Both the position numbers and the translations under genes were made by a program. DNA of 64,000 nucleotides from the NCBI GenBank assembly GCA_022606425.2, contig JAHDVF020000581.1:496001-560000 (forward strand). Direction: 5' to 3'. The notes under the pieces were generated by a model. The model searched no databases. It had not been told where the DNA came from and worked only from the letters and a program-made list of their open reading frames with translations. The DNA is from Lepidostoma basale. Lineage: Eukaryota; Arthropoda; Insecta; Trichoptera; Lepidostomatidae. Positions 42,028 through 53,060 of the stretch are shown here, in pieces (position 1 is the stretch's first letter; each line of letters starts with the position of its first letter).

Positions 42028-42472
42028 AATACCTCAAGGCTAAAATCTTCAACCAGTGCGTCTTGCCAGTCATGACGTACGAAGCCGAGACGTGGACACT
42101 GACAAAAGGTCTAGTCTACAGATTCAAGGTCGCCCAACGCGCCAGGGAAAGATCCAAGCTTGGGATAACCTTGAGGAATAGATTTAGAAACGAATTTATT
42201 CGACAATAAACCAAGGTGACTGAGGTGGCTCTGAGGATAGGCGGGCTGAAGTGGCAATGGGCTGGCCATATCTGTCGAAGAATTGACGGCCGATGGGGGA
42301 GACGGGTTCTGGAGTGGATTCCGCAGAGTTGAACGTGCCCTGCTCGCTGGACCGACGATCTGAAGATGATTGCTGGACATTGATGGATGAAAGCGGCAAT
42401 GGATAGGGGGCGGTGACGTGCTTTGGGAGAGGCCTACGTTCAGCAGTGGATAACAGACGTCTGATGATGATG
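42028..42472 (+). mobile_element. BovB-like RTE fragment, (GAT)n tail
   Basis: ATTTGTGTTA at 42018-42027 and 42473-42482 (10-bp duplication). Encodes YLKAKIFNQCVLPVMTYEAE, TWTLTKGL, RIGGLKWQWAGHICRRIDGR, and ends CCTACGTTCAGCAGTGGA, then GATGATGATG. Several stops. Confidence 0.92.
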
Positions 42473-42969
42473 ATTTGTGTTATGCGCATAACCTTTTACA
42501 ATTTTTAAAAATAAGATATCAATGATTTGTGTATTAAACATTATGTGGACTTGGTCACTGCCTATTTTAGGAATTAAGATTTTCATACTTTGTTTTTCCT
42601 TTTTATAAATCAGTATTCAGTTCTCAAACCATACCATTCATGCATTTTTTGTGAGTTCAGTTGTGTTTTTTATGGGTTTAATTTTTATTATTGGAGTTTT
42701 TTTCTAAATGTATTATAATATGTCATTGAATTGATTTTTTTTCCATTTAATTCATGTTACCATTGATTTATTATATATTTTTCATACTTGTAATTAGAAT
42801 AATATTATTTAAAGTGTATATTCAGAATAAAATCACGAATTGAAAAGCCGAAAGATGACGCCTGAAAGTAAACATATATCCTTGTTATTATGCTTAGGTC
42901 GAGAAAAAAGCTCACAAGAAGAAAAAACAGCATTTTAACTAATAAAGAATACACACTTATGTATCTTTT

Positions 42970-43230
42970 TAACAATTCTTTCATCCATTTATTCTAAATG
43001 TCCAAACAATGTTAATGACTCTTTTTAATTTCATGCTTCTGACATACATTCCTTTATTATTTTTAGTTTTGTATTCTACCATATAACATTCTATCGCACA
43101 TTCTTATCGATCTCATTTCTACGACATTTAACATACATTCTTTACATTCTTCATTCTCAAGGGTTGGTGCCAGAACTCCATAATGTACTCCCTACTTTGC
43201 TTCAGTCGGTATTTTTGCTCGTAAGTGCGT
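42970..43230 (-). mobile_element. RTE fragment, family B-like, old
   Basis: The reverse strand matches family A/B around GEYIMEFWHQPL..., EMRSIRMCDR and RFGHLE with many changes; no open frame remains. Confidence 0.7.
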
Positions 43231-43601
43231 GAGATTTATTTATTTTTATAATAGTTAATGTGATAATTCTCTACCACCTAAATAATAATATGAAAGTCGG
43301 TACGAAGAATTATTTATTTTAAATTCAATCAATTGCCTTGTAATCGAAATGCTTAATTTTACTGCAACACATGCACAATCAACATTGTGATATTATCCAT
43401 ATATTACAGTGTGATATTATGGGGTAAAAAAGGCCATTTGTATTAAATATTAATAAATATTTTAAAAACTGTAGAATTATATGCATCTTAATATATTTTC
43501 ATGTAACCATGTATTGTGAACATGTAATCAAATATTATTTTTTAATTATTATTTTGAAATATTTCAAACAATTTATTTGAAAATCTTTTTGAAAACATTA
43601 T

Positions 43602-44077
43602 TCTAACTAACTAACTAACTAACTATCACGCCGTCTCTCCGAAAGGGTAAGCAGAAATAATGGACTCCGACAGTTTAACCGATGCGGCATTCCATCCTTC
43701 TTTTTTCACCCCGCGGGAGACGCGGTGTGATGGTTTGTGAACCTCATCGCCACCAATAGGCATCTCCCGCGAACACTTCGATCGTCCTTCAACAAAATAA
43801 ATCTAAAACAAATAATAAAAAATTCAATGATATAAAATAAAATAACAAAATAAAAATAATTTAACACAATATGTTCTTTATAGATGGTGCACATATTGTC
43901 TATTTAATTTATGTTCCACGTATCCAACGTTTTTCAAAATTAGCAGTAATTAGGCACATAAGAAACCAACACCAGCAAGAACTTATTGAAGATATTATTC
44001 AAATTGTCATTGGAACAAATGAAAATTTTATTTTTACACCTTTCAAAATTCTTTATAACAATTTTTTTTATTTATTA
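43602..44077 (-). mobile_element. Non-autonomous RTE derivative, best copy (476 bp)
   Basis: AAAACATTAT at 43592-43601 and 44078-44087 marks both ends. From the left: (TTAG)n tail, 3' end with the TTTCGGGG hairpin, 5' piece of the autonomous element (to GGACGATCGA), AT-rich joint, and about 200 bp unrelated to the RTE. That last part contains an antisense frame (DGAHIVYLIYVPRIQRFSKL..., 84 codons from 43871). Confidence 0.9.
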
Positions 44078-44478
44078 AAAACATTATCTAAATATGAAAA
44101 ATGTAAACCGTTCCATATGCTTTGAAAATTTCCTATTCACTGTAAAGTTACACCTAGAAGATTGAAGTGTCAGAAAAATATATGTATTATTTTACCCCAG
44201 AGTACCCGGTTGGTCCAGAGATCTAGATTCCGCCAACCCCGGGAGATAGAGAACTCGACCGTCGTAGGATTTGGGATCTCTTAGTTGTTTGTGATTAAAC
44301 GATAAGTGAGAGCTTTGTAACAGGGTCACTATTTTGCAGAAAAATGTGCGGCCCTATATAAATGTCGGATAAAAACAAAAACTTTGGCTTTTCATTGTTC
44401 TACGAATTATGTTACACCAATTTTTTTTTCGTTTTATAGAGTGCATTTGTAACTAAAGCGCTTAACCCGGATACTATA

Positions 44479-44844
44479 GGGTGTTTTTTTAAGAGGTTTG
44501 GTTTTTAAACTGGCAACATTGTTTCTACAGACTGTCTATTTGACAGTTGATAGTTGATTTGTAGTCAATACGTTTTGCCATTTCACTGTAAATTGACTGA
44601 CGTTAGAACAGCGCTTGCAAACTGTGCAAATTTATTTTGAAAATCATGGTTCGGTTCGCCAAACTTATCGTGCACTACATCCATTTTACGGTCGACATAA
44701 TCGTCCATCTCAGCAAGTTATTCGGAAGACCATGGATCGTTTTCGGATCTATTAAATAAAGCCAATATTATAGACATTAACATTATTTTAATGTGTTTTT
44801 TTATTTATTTTAAATACGTATTGTGTACCTCTAAAAAAACATCC
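44479..44844. mobile_element. Mariner-like non-autonomous element
   Basis: Ends GGGTGTTTTTTTAAGAGGT and (reversed) GGATGTTTTTTTAGAGGT are inverted. Bases 44645-44750 encode a transposase N-terminal fragment, VRQTYRALHPFYGRHNRPSQ, then QVIRKTMDRF, typical of mariner/IS630-type helix-turn-helix regions. The rest of the transposase is deleted. Confidence 0.75.
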
Positions 44845-44928
44845 AATATTATTAAAGAAAATGCAAAATTGAATTTGCACGTGCTGCATTTAATCAACCG
44901 AGAAATTTCTTTTGCAATGATAGTCTTG

Positions 44929-45152
44929 ACGACCTTCGAGGCAGAGTGGTAAAAACTCTGACTGCCGTACCGAATGTCCCGGGTTCGATTCCCGGCGATG
45001 CGATGGCAATGAGATTGTCACACTGTCTTTGGTCTGGTGTAGAATTTACATGACAATAAAATGTCAATAGATTAGCTACCAATACACATGTCATGAGAAT
45101 CAATATAATAGCAAAAACAAATCGTTTATAGTTATTGGGTTCAAACGACCAT
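44929..45152 (+). mobile_element. tRNA-derived SINE
   Basis: GACCTTCGAGGCAGAGTGG (box A TGGCNNAGTGG-like) and GGGTTCGATTCCCGG (box B) form a tRNA-like head. Body CACACTGTCTTTGGTCTGG. 3' end TTATTGGGTTCAAACGACC. Confidence 0.88.
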
Positions 45153-45234
45153 GGGCACTCAGAGTCTTGACTTAGAAACCATGAGAAGGAAAAAAGGGGC
45201 ATTGATAAACCTCATAAAATATGGGCTAATGATA

Positions 45235-45345
45235 TAATTTCGGTCGAGGAAATAGAAGAGAGTCGCGACGAATAGCAGAAAATGTAGACTTGGCCTACAT
45301 TTAGCAGATGAGAGATGACTAGGGAGAAGAATAATAAGAAGAGTG
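45235..45345 (+). mobile_element. RTE 3' stub
   Basis: CTTGGCCTACATTTAGCAGA, TGAGAGATGAC, then GAAGAATAATAAGAAGAG, the degenerate end of a BovB-like family. Confidence 0.55.
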
Positions 45346-45494
45346 TATTCTCTGGTTTTAGTTTTAGATGAGCAGTTGACAAAATCATTAGTCAAAACAG
45401 CCAAATATCATCAGTAAAAGGATTTAGATTTCTACAAAAACCCTGTTTTAACGAGACGAAAAAAACAAAGGTATCACTGAATCAAACTAAATAT

Positions 45495-45775
45495 TTCTTC
45501 TTTAACAGCCGTTGTCGTCCACTGCTGGACATAGGCCTCCCCCATACTTCTCCATGTATGACATGTCATACGGGGGGTGGTTGGCATTACAACGCCACGC
45601 TTGCCAGACGGGTTGGCGAGGTGTCCTTCCACGTTAGCCTATGCATCAATATTATCCACCGAGGTTATTCACACTCGATCTCTAACATTTCGCATAGTTT
45701 CCAGGGGAGACCAAAGTCGAGGAGGTGTGGATAGGTACTTGGGATCAGATCAATCCTCCAGCATAGCATGTCCAT
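45495..45775 (-). mobile_element. RTE-derived SINE-like element
   Basis: The reverse strand ends GGCCTATGTCCAGCAGTGGA ... GTTAAAGAAGAAAT. Further upstream it contains CTCGCCAACCCGTCTGGC AAGCGTGG, a block also present at 50762-50792. Confidence 0.65.
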
Positions 45776-45914
45776 CACCAGTTATTTAATGATATAATTT
45801 TTAATCTTGCATTTTATTGGAATGTTTTGGTTAGTCAGGTTTGTCTATTTTTTTATATAAATATATTTCAGGCACAATACCGAGTTATGATCATGAGAAT
45901 TTTATATATTTTTT

Positions 45915-46085
45915 CTTGAACCATGATGTAAAACTCCATATCAAATAATGAATATGAATTAAAACGTTTGTTTTCTAAAAGTTTTATTATATTTTATGGG
46001 AATGAGGTGTTTCGACATTCTAAGGCACTAATTATCAAATGTCGTTCCCATAAAATATAATAAAACTTCTAGAAAACAGAACTTT
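45915..46085. mobile_element. Foldback MITE, reference copy
   Basis: Arms TTGTTTTCTAAAAGTTTTAT ... ATGGGAATGA and inverse TCGTTCCCATAAAATATAAT ... CTTCTAGAAAACAGA around a centre with GTTTCGACATTC and TTATCAAATG. Confidence 0.85.
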
Positions 46086-46089
46086 ACGT

Positions 46090-47355
46090 GGATATTTAAA
46101 ATGAAAGTTTTTTTTATATGTTAATAAAAAAATGTATTTCATACGCGTCATTTGTGAAAGAGCTAAAGAAATGCGTTTGGCATGCGAGACCTATTTTCCA
46201 AGTCAAATTAATAAATTATAATATAAACGCGATTGTTTAATTGGAATATTCTCAAACTTAACCGAATCGCCTAACTGAGTCTTTATTATGTTAAGATGAT
46301 TTTAGAAAACTAAAAGATTGGTAGAAATTATATAAAGTAAATTTTGGTTGATATTAATATTTTATTATAAAAAGAATTAAAGAAGTTATACAAAATAAAT
46401 TTTAGTTCTTCTCAAATTTAATTGTCAGAATTGATAACTAAGTAATTAGCAACTAAAAAAGCAGTAGTATGACTATTAACTAAATTCTCAAAATTAGATT
46501 TAAGATAATGTTTCGGATGGTTCTCTTCCTTCTTCAATGTGTAAATATTATATTAAAAATAATAGGTACGTACATAATGTATTTACAATGATCTGTCGTT
46601 CCCCATAAGTAGTTTCTTAATTGGAGCTGAATACAAATTTAGTCTCTTAACGTTCGTTACGTTTAAGTCTGCTAAATAAAGAGATGGTATTTGAACATAG
46701 AAAATGTTCCTTCAGAGACAAATTTCATATTTGAATAATTTATGCGTTCATACTTCGTCTCACAATTCACATTTTTGACGAACAAACGTAAAAAAATAAT
46801 GGAAGCATTTCTGTTTTTTTCACGTTTCTCTGTATTTTTAAAAACTCTAATTAAAATATCAAAGGAAGCTACTAACAGTTCATTGAATAATAAAAAAGTT
46901 TCTCCTCGAGAAAAACGGAATATTTGTATTCTTGTTTTATTATTTTACGGATTCTTTTTTCCCGCTACGAGTTGTGAAAGTTTCTGAATTTTTTTTCTCA
47001 TTATAAAGAATAGATTCGATGCATAAATTTTATGCAAATAGCCGAGTATCAATCGAAGTATTCGGAATATTGATTTTGTTCGAAATTCTCCGGGAACTTG
47101 TTTTTGTTTTTAACTACATTATAACATTCTTACATAGAAGCCAGGCAGTCCTTAAAACACTGTTTCAAAATTTTACGTTCTACGAATATGGTAGAGTTTG
47201 TATTTTATAAGATTGACGATGATTATGTGCAGATTTAACAAGTGGGTTTTATGACTGACAGAAGATGTATATATCAATTTATTTCACTTTATACACTGAT
47301 AAATTTTATAGAATAACTGAAAACTAATCCTCATTTTTAACTATTAAATAAGATG
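46090..47355. other. AT-rich, no gene recognised
   Basis: Short open stretches at 46742-46987 and 47019-47210 have no recognisable family and AT-driven composition. No repeat relatives were noticed. Confidence 0.45.
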
Positions 47356-47356
47356 A

Positions 47357-47455
47357 TTACTGTTAAAATTTAATACACTGTTATAATATCACAATTTCGT
47401 TTTCTCTCAGTGAATAAAAATAAATTGTGATATTTTAAAACACCGTTAACTCCAA
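47357..47455. repeat. Foldback element lacking its apex
   Basis: Arms CTGTTATAATATCACAATTT and AAATTGTGATATTTTAAAAC of the 41.0 kb family, joined by CGTTTTCTCTCAGTGAATAA without the CAGCTG core. Confidence 0.7.
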
Positions 47456-47789
47456 GGATTTGAATCAATGGCATCAGAATTTATTTTTACAATCTTTAAT
47501 ACGAGCAAAAAATACCAATTTTTTTTTAAACCTCCGTATAATGTATTGATGAGATATACGGAATAAGTGTATCAGTAGTATCGCCAAATTATTACTTACT
47601 AGTAAGATAATTATTATTTCAGTACTAGTAAGAAAATTTCGATATAATACGAGTATGCTAATGGATGTTAAATACATTTTAAGGAAACTTTGTAAATGGA
47701 ACTCGAAATTGAATAAAACATTGTATATTTTATTTATTGTAGGGTAACATACAGTGATTGTTAATCCAAATGCAAATGAACAAACGTAT

Positions 47790-47990
47790 AGTTAAATAAA
47801 GACATAGAAGGTTACCCGCCGCTTACCCGAAGCTGTTATAGGACGCAGCGGCGCCCCTTCGTCAGCTTCGCTCAAACAATCCTTAGGCCCGCCCCCCATC
47901 TACGCAGGACTTACATTAGCTGGAGAATGCACCATTTCAGAAAAAAGCAAAAGGCAAAAGGGTATCTAGGCCACATTTAATCCAGTTTAA
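47790..47990 (+). repeat. Dispersed repeat (unclassified), copy 2
   Basis: Matches the reverse of 36715-36935: GCTGTTATAGGACGCAGCGG, CCCTTCGTCAG, CAGGACTTACATTA, CACATTTAATCC. Confidence 0.75.
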
Positions 47991-48359
47991 TTTTAATCTA
48001 CTTCTATGTCCTAATCTAACAAAACAAAGCAAAATATGGTACATGATTTTATGGCCTATTATAAAATTGTGACAGAGTGTGGGATGGGAGAGAAAACTTA
48101 CAATGATGAAAGAAATAAAGAAATCTTAAGTAAATAGAGAAAACAGCCATGGAAACTAGTGACAAGAAAAACACAGGGAACTTAACATTTTAATGTTTTA
48201 TTTATAACAGTTTGATGTTTTCAATGATGTGAATTGTTATGTGAATTGCGATTGTGTAATAACAATATCATTCGCTTGTGTAATAACAAAACATTGTATA
48301 ATAAAATATAACATCGCTACATTGGTACATAATGTTTGAATGTAGAAAACTTCAGAAAA

Positions 48360-48665
48360 ACCTCATTCGCCCTCTTTGGGAAGCCATACAACTAGCCCCG
48401 TTATGGAACCAACACCGCAGTCTTGAATCGAGAAGAAAGGGTACAATGATGATCTTAGGATTATGGCTTCAATGCACCGGACAGGTATGCTCGCGCTAGA
48501 AGACACGATCTGTTGTGCATACCGCATAGCAGAACAAATGTCATGGTGCAGCATACAATGACCCGGGGTATAGTGCTCTTTAATGAGGTGTCAGTCGATG
48601 AGGACAATCTCCAAATGACCTATGCGTTCTTTAAGGATCGTATAGGTACATACTTATCAATTTGC
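48360..48665 (+). mobile_element. CR1/Jockey-like LINE C-terminal remnant
   Basis: With frameshifts: NQHRSLESRRKGTMM, RHDLLCIPHSRTNVMVQHTM, then TRGIVLFNEVS and MTYAFFKDRIGTYL, resembling the PRSRTN...LFN..FK C-terminal end of such LINEs. Confidence 0.6.
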
Positions 48666-48894
48666 TGATATATGTGTATTCTTTATTTTAACATGTATAT
48701 TTGTGTTATTTTGACGTGCATTATTTTAACGTGTATGTATTTTAATTTGTGTTTTTAATGTATGTATTTTAATGTAAAATGTATGTTCTAGGGTTTACAG
48801 TTTTTAAAAGCCTGTTGTATACAAACAAAAAACACCAAATCATATTTTTAACAATGTTATTTAAGCTGAAACCAGATAAGTATTTTAGATTGGA

Positions 48895-48965
48895 ATAATG
48901 TGGCTGTATATTCTCCCTGTCTACCCTTGTCTCAAACGGCGTGATGTTTAAATTAGTCTAGTTAG
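48895..48965 (+). mobile_element. RTE 3' stub
   Basis: GTGGCTGTATATTCTCCCTG, TCTACCC, AACGGCGTGATG and a decayed TTAGTCTAGTTAG tail. Confidence 0.6.
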
Positions 48966-49640
48966 TGTAAGAAATCGATTCGCTATGACAAAAGCACCAT
49001 CTTCTTTACTCCGAACATAAAAAAAACATAAATAAAGAGGAGGAAAATAAAGAAATATTGCAGGTCAACATGTCAAGGGTTCGATTCTCGAATGATATAG
49101 GTCTCCCAGATTTATTTCTATAAGAAAAATCCTTTCAATCACTAGGAAGCAGGAAGGTAAGTACGCGGACCGGAGTCAAAGACATCATACACTTTTTTAT
49201 ATTCATAGCACCCCAAAGGAGATCGTAAATTTATTCTAGACACCGCCCCCATGTATAAAAGATATACATATTTATGTAAGGCTTTTTTTACGACGTAAGG
49301 CGCCTTCACGTGACCACGTGATGCGGGGTACACATCTTGGAGAAAGTGTCAAAAACGAGCTTTTACGTGGAGCAACAAAGTATACGAAGTGCGATTGATG
49401 TCATGTTTATGACACGCCATCGAATCTCGCATACAAGATTGTGGTCGTTATACTATGCGAATGATATTGTTATTACACAATCGCAATTCACATAACAATT
49501 CACATTATTGAAAACATCAAACTTTTATAAATAAAATATGAATAAATGTTTTTTTTAAACACAGACACTAAAGGACGAAACGAAGGTGCCTCCTGTAATG
49601 GTGTTACTATAACTATACGTTATAGTTACGATGTTACTAT

Positions 49641-49787
49641 GAAGACCTTCGTGGCAAAATGACAAGAGTTATGACTGCCACACCGTAGTTCCAGGGTCCG
49701 ATTCCCGACGAGCACAGTGTGGTTCTCGCACTGTTTTTGATCTGGTATAGAATTCACGTGACAATAAAATTGGCTAAAAACAAACAA
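49641..49787 (+). mobile_element. tRNA-derived SINE, 3'-truncated
   Basis: GAAGACCTTCGTGGCAAAAT head, GGTCCGATTCCCGACGAG box B region, TTTGATCTGGTATAGAATTC, ACGTGACAATAAAAT. Confidence 0.75.
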
Positions 49788-49814
49788 CCCGTCCACTCTA
49801 GAACGTCAGAGAGT

Positions 49815-50470
49815 CGGACTTACTGGAAGTCTAGCTGTTGTCATGCAAGGTGGCGTTAAATTTTCCCCAGTCGACCCTCTCCTGAGCCGTAGACTTCCAC
49901 TCCTCTGGTCTGACTCCCAATAATTCTAGGTCCTTCAGACCACTGTCCAGCCAATGATGCCGCGGTCTTCCCACGCTGCATTTTCATTCCGATCTTGTAA
50001 ATGTTAATTGTGCGGGTTTTTATTATTATTATTATTATTTTGTTCAATCGCTCTATACATCATTACAGCGCGAGCCAAATCGATGTAAAGGGTAATAGCT
50101 ATCATATTGATTCTCGTGACATGTGATAGGTAAGCTAATCTATCGCCATTTTACTGTCACGTGAATTCCGCACGAGACCAAAGACTGTGTCACAATCATA
50201 CTGGTTCTGCCGGGAATCGAACCCGGAACCTTCGGGGTGCCAGTCAAAGCACTTACCACTCGGCCACGAAGGTCATCAAGGTCGTTGTCAAGTCGTCGAT
50301 TTGACAGCTCTCTAATCGCACCATCTGGTGTGACATCTGTCCAGCCCACCTGAGCCGCCGCTAGTTTTATAAATTTGACAACATCCCGTTGGTTGTATAT
50401 TTCGGAGTTTATGGCGGCGTCACTATATATTATCCTTGTCCAAAAATTGTCCCTAGGATTTTCCACTCAG
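49815..50470 (-). mobile_element. RTE-type fragment split by a SINE
   Basis: The reverse strand of 50287-50470 reads WTRIIYSDAAINSEIYNQRD, then VVKFIKLAAAQVGW. The reverse strand of 49815-50015 reads CSVGRPRHHWLDSGLKDLEL, then LGVRPEEWKSTAQERVDWGK. Together they form the NxELYxL..VxxIK...GRPRxxWLD..DL...W...ARDR order of RTE C-termini. Confidence 0.7.
50022..50276 (-). mobile_element. tRNA-derived SINE with (AAT)n tail
   Basis: Reverse strand: GACCTTCGTGGCCGAGTGG (box A), GGTTCCGGGTTCGATTCCCG (box B), ACTGTCTTTG/GTCTCGTGCGG, then the second type of 3' module, TTACATCGATTTGGCTCGCG, CTGTAATGATGTATAGAGCG, (AAT)n. The most intact head in the window. Confidence 0.9.
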
Positions 50471-50644
50471 AGACCTGCAACTTCTGGAAATCCACGACAC
50501 ACAGCATTCCAGGTCTCTAGGTAAGGTGGCGTTATACGGCATTTTATAGGCATTATACGGCATTTTTTTATACCTTTATTCCACCGTGACAATTCCAATC
50601 ATTCGAGTTTCCACTGAGGCACAACGTGGCACTTCCAGTCATTA

Positions 50645-51060
50645 ATTTGAATATTCTTCTTCTTCTTTAGCCTATTGTAAGCGTCCACTCCTGGACGTAG
50701 GTCACCTCTCGTATTTTTCACTCCTTTTTGACTCGGTTTATACAAAAAGGGGTTTGGCAAAAAAAGGCCACGCTTGCCTAGCGGGTTGGCGAGTTTCGCA
50801 GTCACACGAAATGTCTGTTGCTTCAACTCCGCCCGTGTGCGTCTACTTCTTGACTCTTTCAGCGGTGTGTTCTCATCGGCTCAAGAGCAGTAGTGGTGGA
50901 CTGCCCTATCTCACAATGGGTTTGGTGGTATTTCCTCTATCGCCCACCCTGAAGACCTAGGTCACTGAGGGCGTTGGGTTAATTAACCGTCGCCCAACAT
51001 TCACAGGCAGCAGAGTCTACTTCTAACCATCGCACGTTACCCTGGCCTGACAACCTGACC
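50645..51060 (-). mobile_element. RTE-derived SINE-like element
   Basis: The reverse strand ends CCTACGTCCAGGAGTGGACG ... GGCTAAAGAAGAAGAAGAAT and includes CTCGCCAACCCGCTAGGCAA, GCGTGGCC shared with 45570-45600. The GC-rich 5' part has no RT motifs. Confidence 0.6.
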
Positions 51061-51167
51061 ATTAGAATACACAGTCCCTTATTATTTATCTAATAGCGTT
51101 CACAAAAGTATTTTATATTATTATATAATTTTTATTATTTTATTTATTATTATTTTTTTTTTATGTA

Positions 51168-51398
51168 CACAACAGGTCGTTTGGACTCAATTACTGTGTA
51201 CAATTTTTATATTTTAGCTATTATATTGATTCTCGTGACATGTGATAGGTAGCCAATCTATCGCCATTTTATTGTCACGTGAATTCTATACCAGACCAAA
51301 GACAGTGTGACAATCACACTGCCATCGCCGGGAATCGAACCCAGGACCTTCAACATGGAAGTCAGAGCTCGTAACCACTCTGCCACGAAGGTCGTCTG
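51168..51398 (-). mobile_element. tRNA-derived SINE
   Basis: Reverse strand: GACGACCTTCGTGGCAGAGT, GGGTTCGATTCCCGGCGATG, CACACTGTCTTTGGTCTGG, and 3' end TACACAGTAATTGAGTCCAA, ACGACCTGTTGTGTAC (first type). Confidence 0.9.
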
Positions 51399-51412
51399 AA
51401 TAATAATAATTA

Positions 51413-51588
51413 AATAAAACGATGTTTTTTAACTACTTACACTTTTGTCTTCATTTAGACAGCGGCCGGTTTCGCCAGGCTCGCTGGCATCGACAGACTG
51501 GTCTTTCACCAGTCTATCGATGCCAGCGAGCCAGCGGTCGCTGTCTAAATAAAGACAAAAGTGGAAGTAGTTAATAAAACATCGTTAT
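51413..51588. mobile_element. Foldback element, near-perfect hairpin
   Basis: Arms AAAACGATGTTTTTTAACTA ... GGCTCGCTGGCATCGACAGA and inverse TCTATCGATGCCAGCGAGCC ... TAGTTAATAAAACATCG, loop TGGTCTTTCACC. A diverged copy lies at 62640-62830. Confidence 0.9.
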
Positions 51589-51599
51589 ATTTAATAATT

Positions 51600-52072
51600 A
51601 TTTAAAATGAACTTCCATCAAGAGATTTTAGTAAAATCATTTGATTATCTTAATAATATATTATGAGTTCAAACTCACATCAGACTCATTCATAAATCTT
51701 ATGGAATTTATCTGTATTTAAACTATTTTACATTTAATCCGTAACTAAGCTGAAACCGTAACGAGCGAAGCTAGAATAAAATAAATAAATCATTAATGTT
51801 ACAATAGTATAATACTTTGTGTGCTTTCGTACTTAAAGTTTCAACAGCCTCTGTCATCCTCGCGTTATTGTGAAAACAAAATTATGTTTTGGTGAGGACG
51901 AAGGTGCGATGCTCGCTCACCGGCGGCCGTCAAAATAGCTGTTTCCTCTTTTGTTTCCGAGTAACAGTGGGTATGTTACGCCTTTGTGACTCATGTTAGT
52001 TTCTAGCATAAAGATGGTAAATAAGTGGATAAAACAGTATTTGAACGAAATTACTGAATATAATTTGTTTTA
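51600..52072. other. No gene recognised
   Basis: Non-repetitive, mixed composition. Bases 51890-51960 are GC-richer (CTCGCTCACCGGCGGCCGTC). No open frame with family resemblance. Confidence 0.4.
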
Positions 52073-52135
52073 AGAATTAATTGTATCTCAATAGAGACGA
52101 AAATGTAAATTATTTGGAAACAGAATATTTTTATG
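52073..52135. repeat. End fragment of the 17.3 kb foldback family
   Basis: AAGAATTAATTGTATCTCAA, TAGAGACGAAAATGTAAATT, GGAAACAGAATAT; only one arm end. Confidence 0.75.
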
Positions 52136-52344
52136 GAACATTTTGTTTTTTGAATTAAAAAGCATATAAAAATTGGAGACTTTTCTCCAGGCGTTATCTA
52201 GTAATATGTGATAATTGGGTTGATAGCCTTTCACGTTAATCCATCCATCTCTAACTTGTATCTTTAGTGTATTGGAAAAAATTTCTGTAATGCTTTAGAT
52301 ATATTTAAAATAAATAAATAAATAAAATAAAATGAAAATGAAGT

Positions 52345-52590
52345 GTTAAATTATTTTTATTTTGTTATTTTATTTTATATCATTGTTTTTTGTGGATGTT
52401 GGACGATCGAAGTGTGCGCGAGAGATTCCTATTGGTGGTGATGAGGTTCGCAACCCATCACACCGCGTCTCCCGCGGGGCGAAAAGAGAAGGATTGAGTG
52501 CCGCATCGGTTAAAGTGTGACAGTCCATTATTTCTGCCTACCCTTTCGGGGAGTCAGCCTGATGGTTAGTTAGTTAGTTAGTTAGTTAAA
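52345..52590 (+). mobile_element. Non-autonomous RTE derivative
   Basis: GTTAAATTATTTTTATTTTG, then TATATCATTG (reverse of the AT-rich joint at 43840), GGACGATCGAAGTGTGCGCG, 5' piece, 3' piece with TTTCGGGGAGTCAGCCTGAT and a (GTTA)n tail. It lacks the 200-bp 5' segment of the 43.6 kb copy, i.e. it is 5'-truncated. Confidence 0.87.
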
Positions 52591-52789
52591 ATCAATATCT
52601 CGATGATGCCGATTGAAATCATCGATGGGAAATCAATACCTATTTCTAAAATAAATGTAATTACTTAAAAATGGATATCTCATCAGGTGTTCTTGGATAA
52701 AGCAAATACTAAGGTAGCACATAAAGTTTAAGCTCTGTCATCAGGCGTGAAAATTTTCATTTAGGTAGTTTCATTTAGGTAGATAGGCT

Positions 52790-53060
52790 CTTGAAAAGGC
52801 ACCGTATTTATCAAAATCCACTTTTCACAGACAGGCTGTGTCCTTCGTATGCATCCCTCATAGCCGCGGGGGCTAGGGGCGGACTAGCAACTACCCTCGG
52901 CGCGGGTCCATTAATCACCCCCGTACTTCGTACAATATGGCTCGGTGACCGGTTCAAAGTTGACAGGCGGCCGCTTAACCCCTCTACGCTACACCGGGAA
53001 AGATCACATATTAGAAAAATATACATGGTGTCCTTCCTTCGTATTTCTAAAGGTCCTACA
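52790..53060. other. GC-rich patch, unidentified
   Basis: Markedly GC-richer than its surroundings (GGGCGGACTAGCAACTACCC, GGCGGCCGCTTAACCCCTC). Both strands are open over about 90-118 codons, but neither resembles a family I know. It may be part of an undetected mobile element. Confidence 0.35.

Larger units (their letters stand above)
48196..49537. mobile_element. Segment bounded by 80-bp inverted repeats
   Basis: 48196-48275 and 49457-49537 are inverted copies with few differences (GTGAATTGTTATGTGAATTG, CGATTGTGTAATAACAATAT). The 1.2-kb interior has no transposase, but holds a LINE fragment and an RTE stub. It looks like a large non-autonomous DNA element, or two MITE copies in opposite orientation. 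Confidence 0.7.

Noticed and set aside
50195..50276. Functional tRNA gene on the reverse strand
   Set aside because: The tRNA-like head is fused to a SINE body found in several copies and lacks acceptor-stem pairing.
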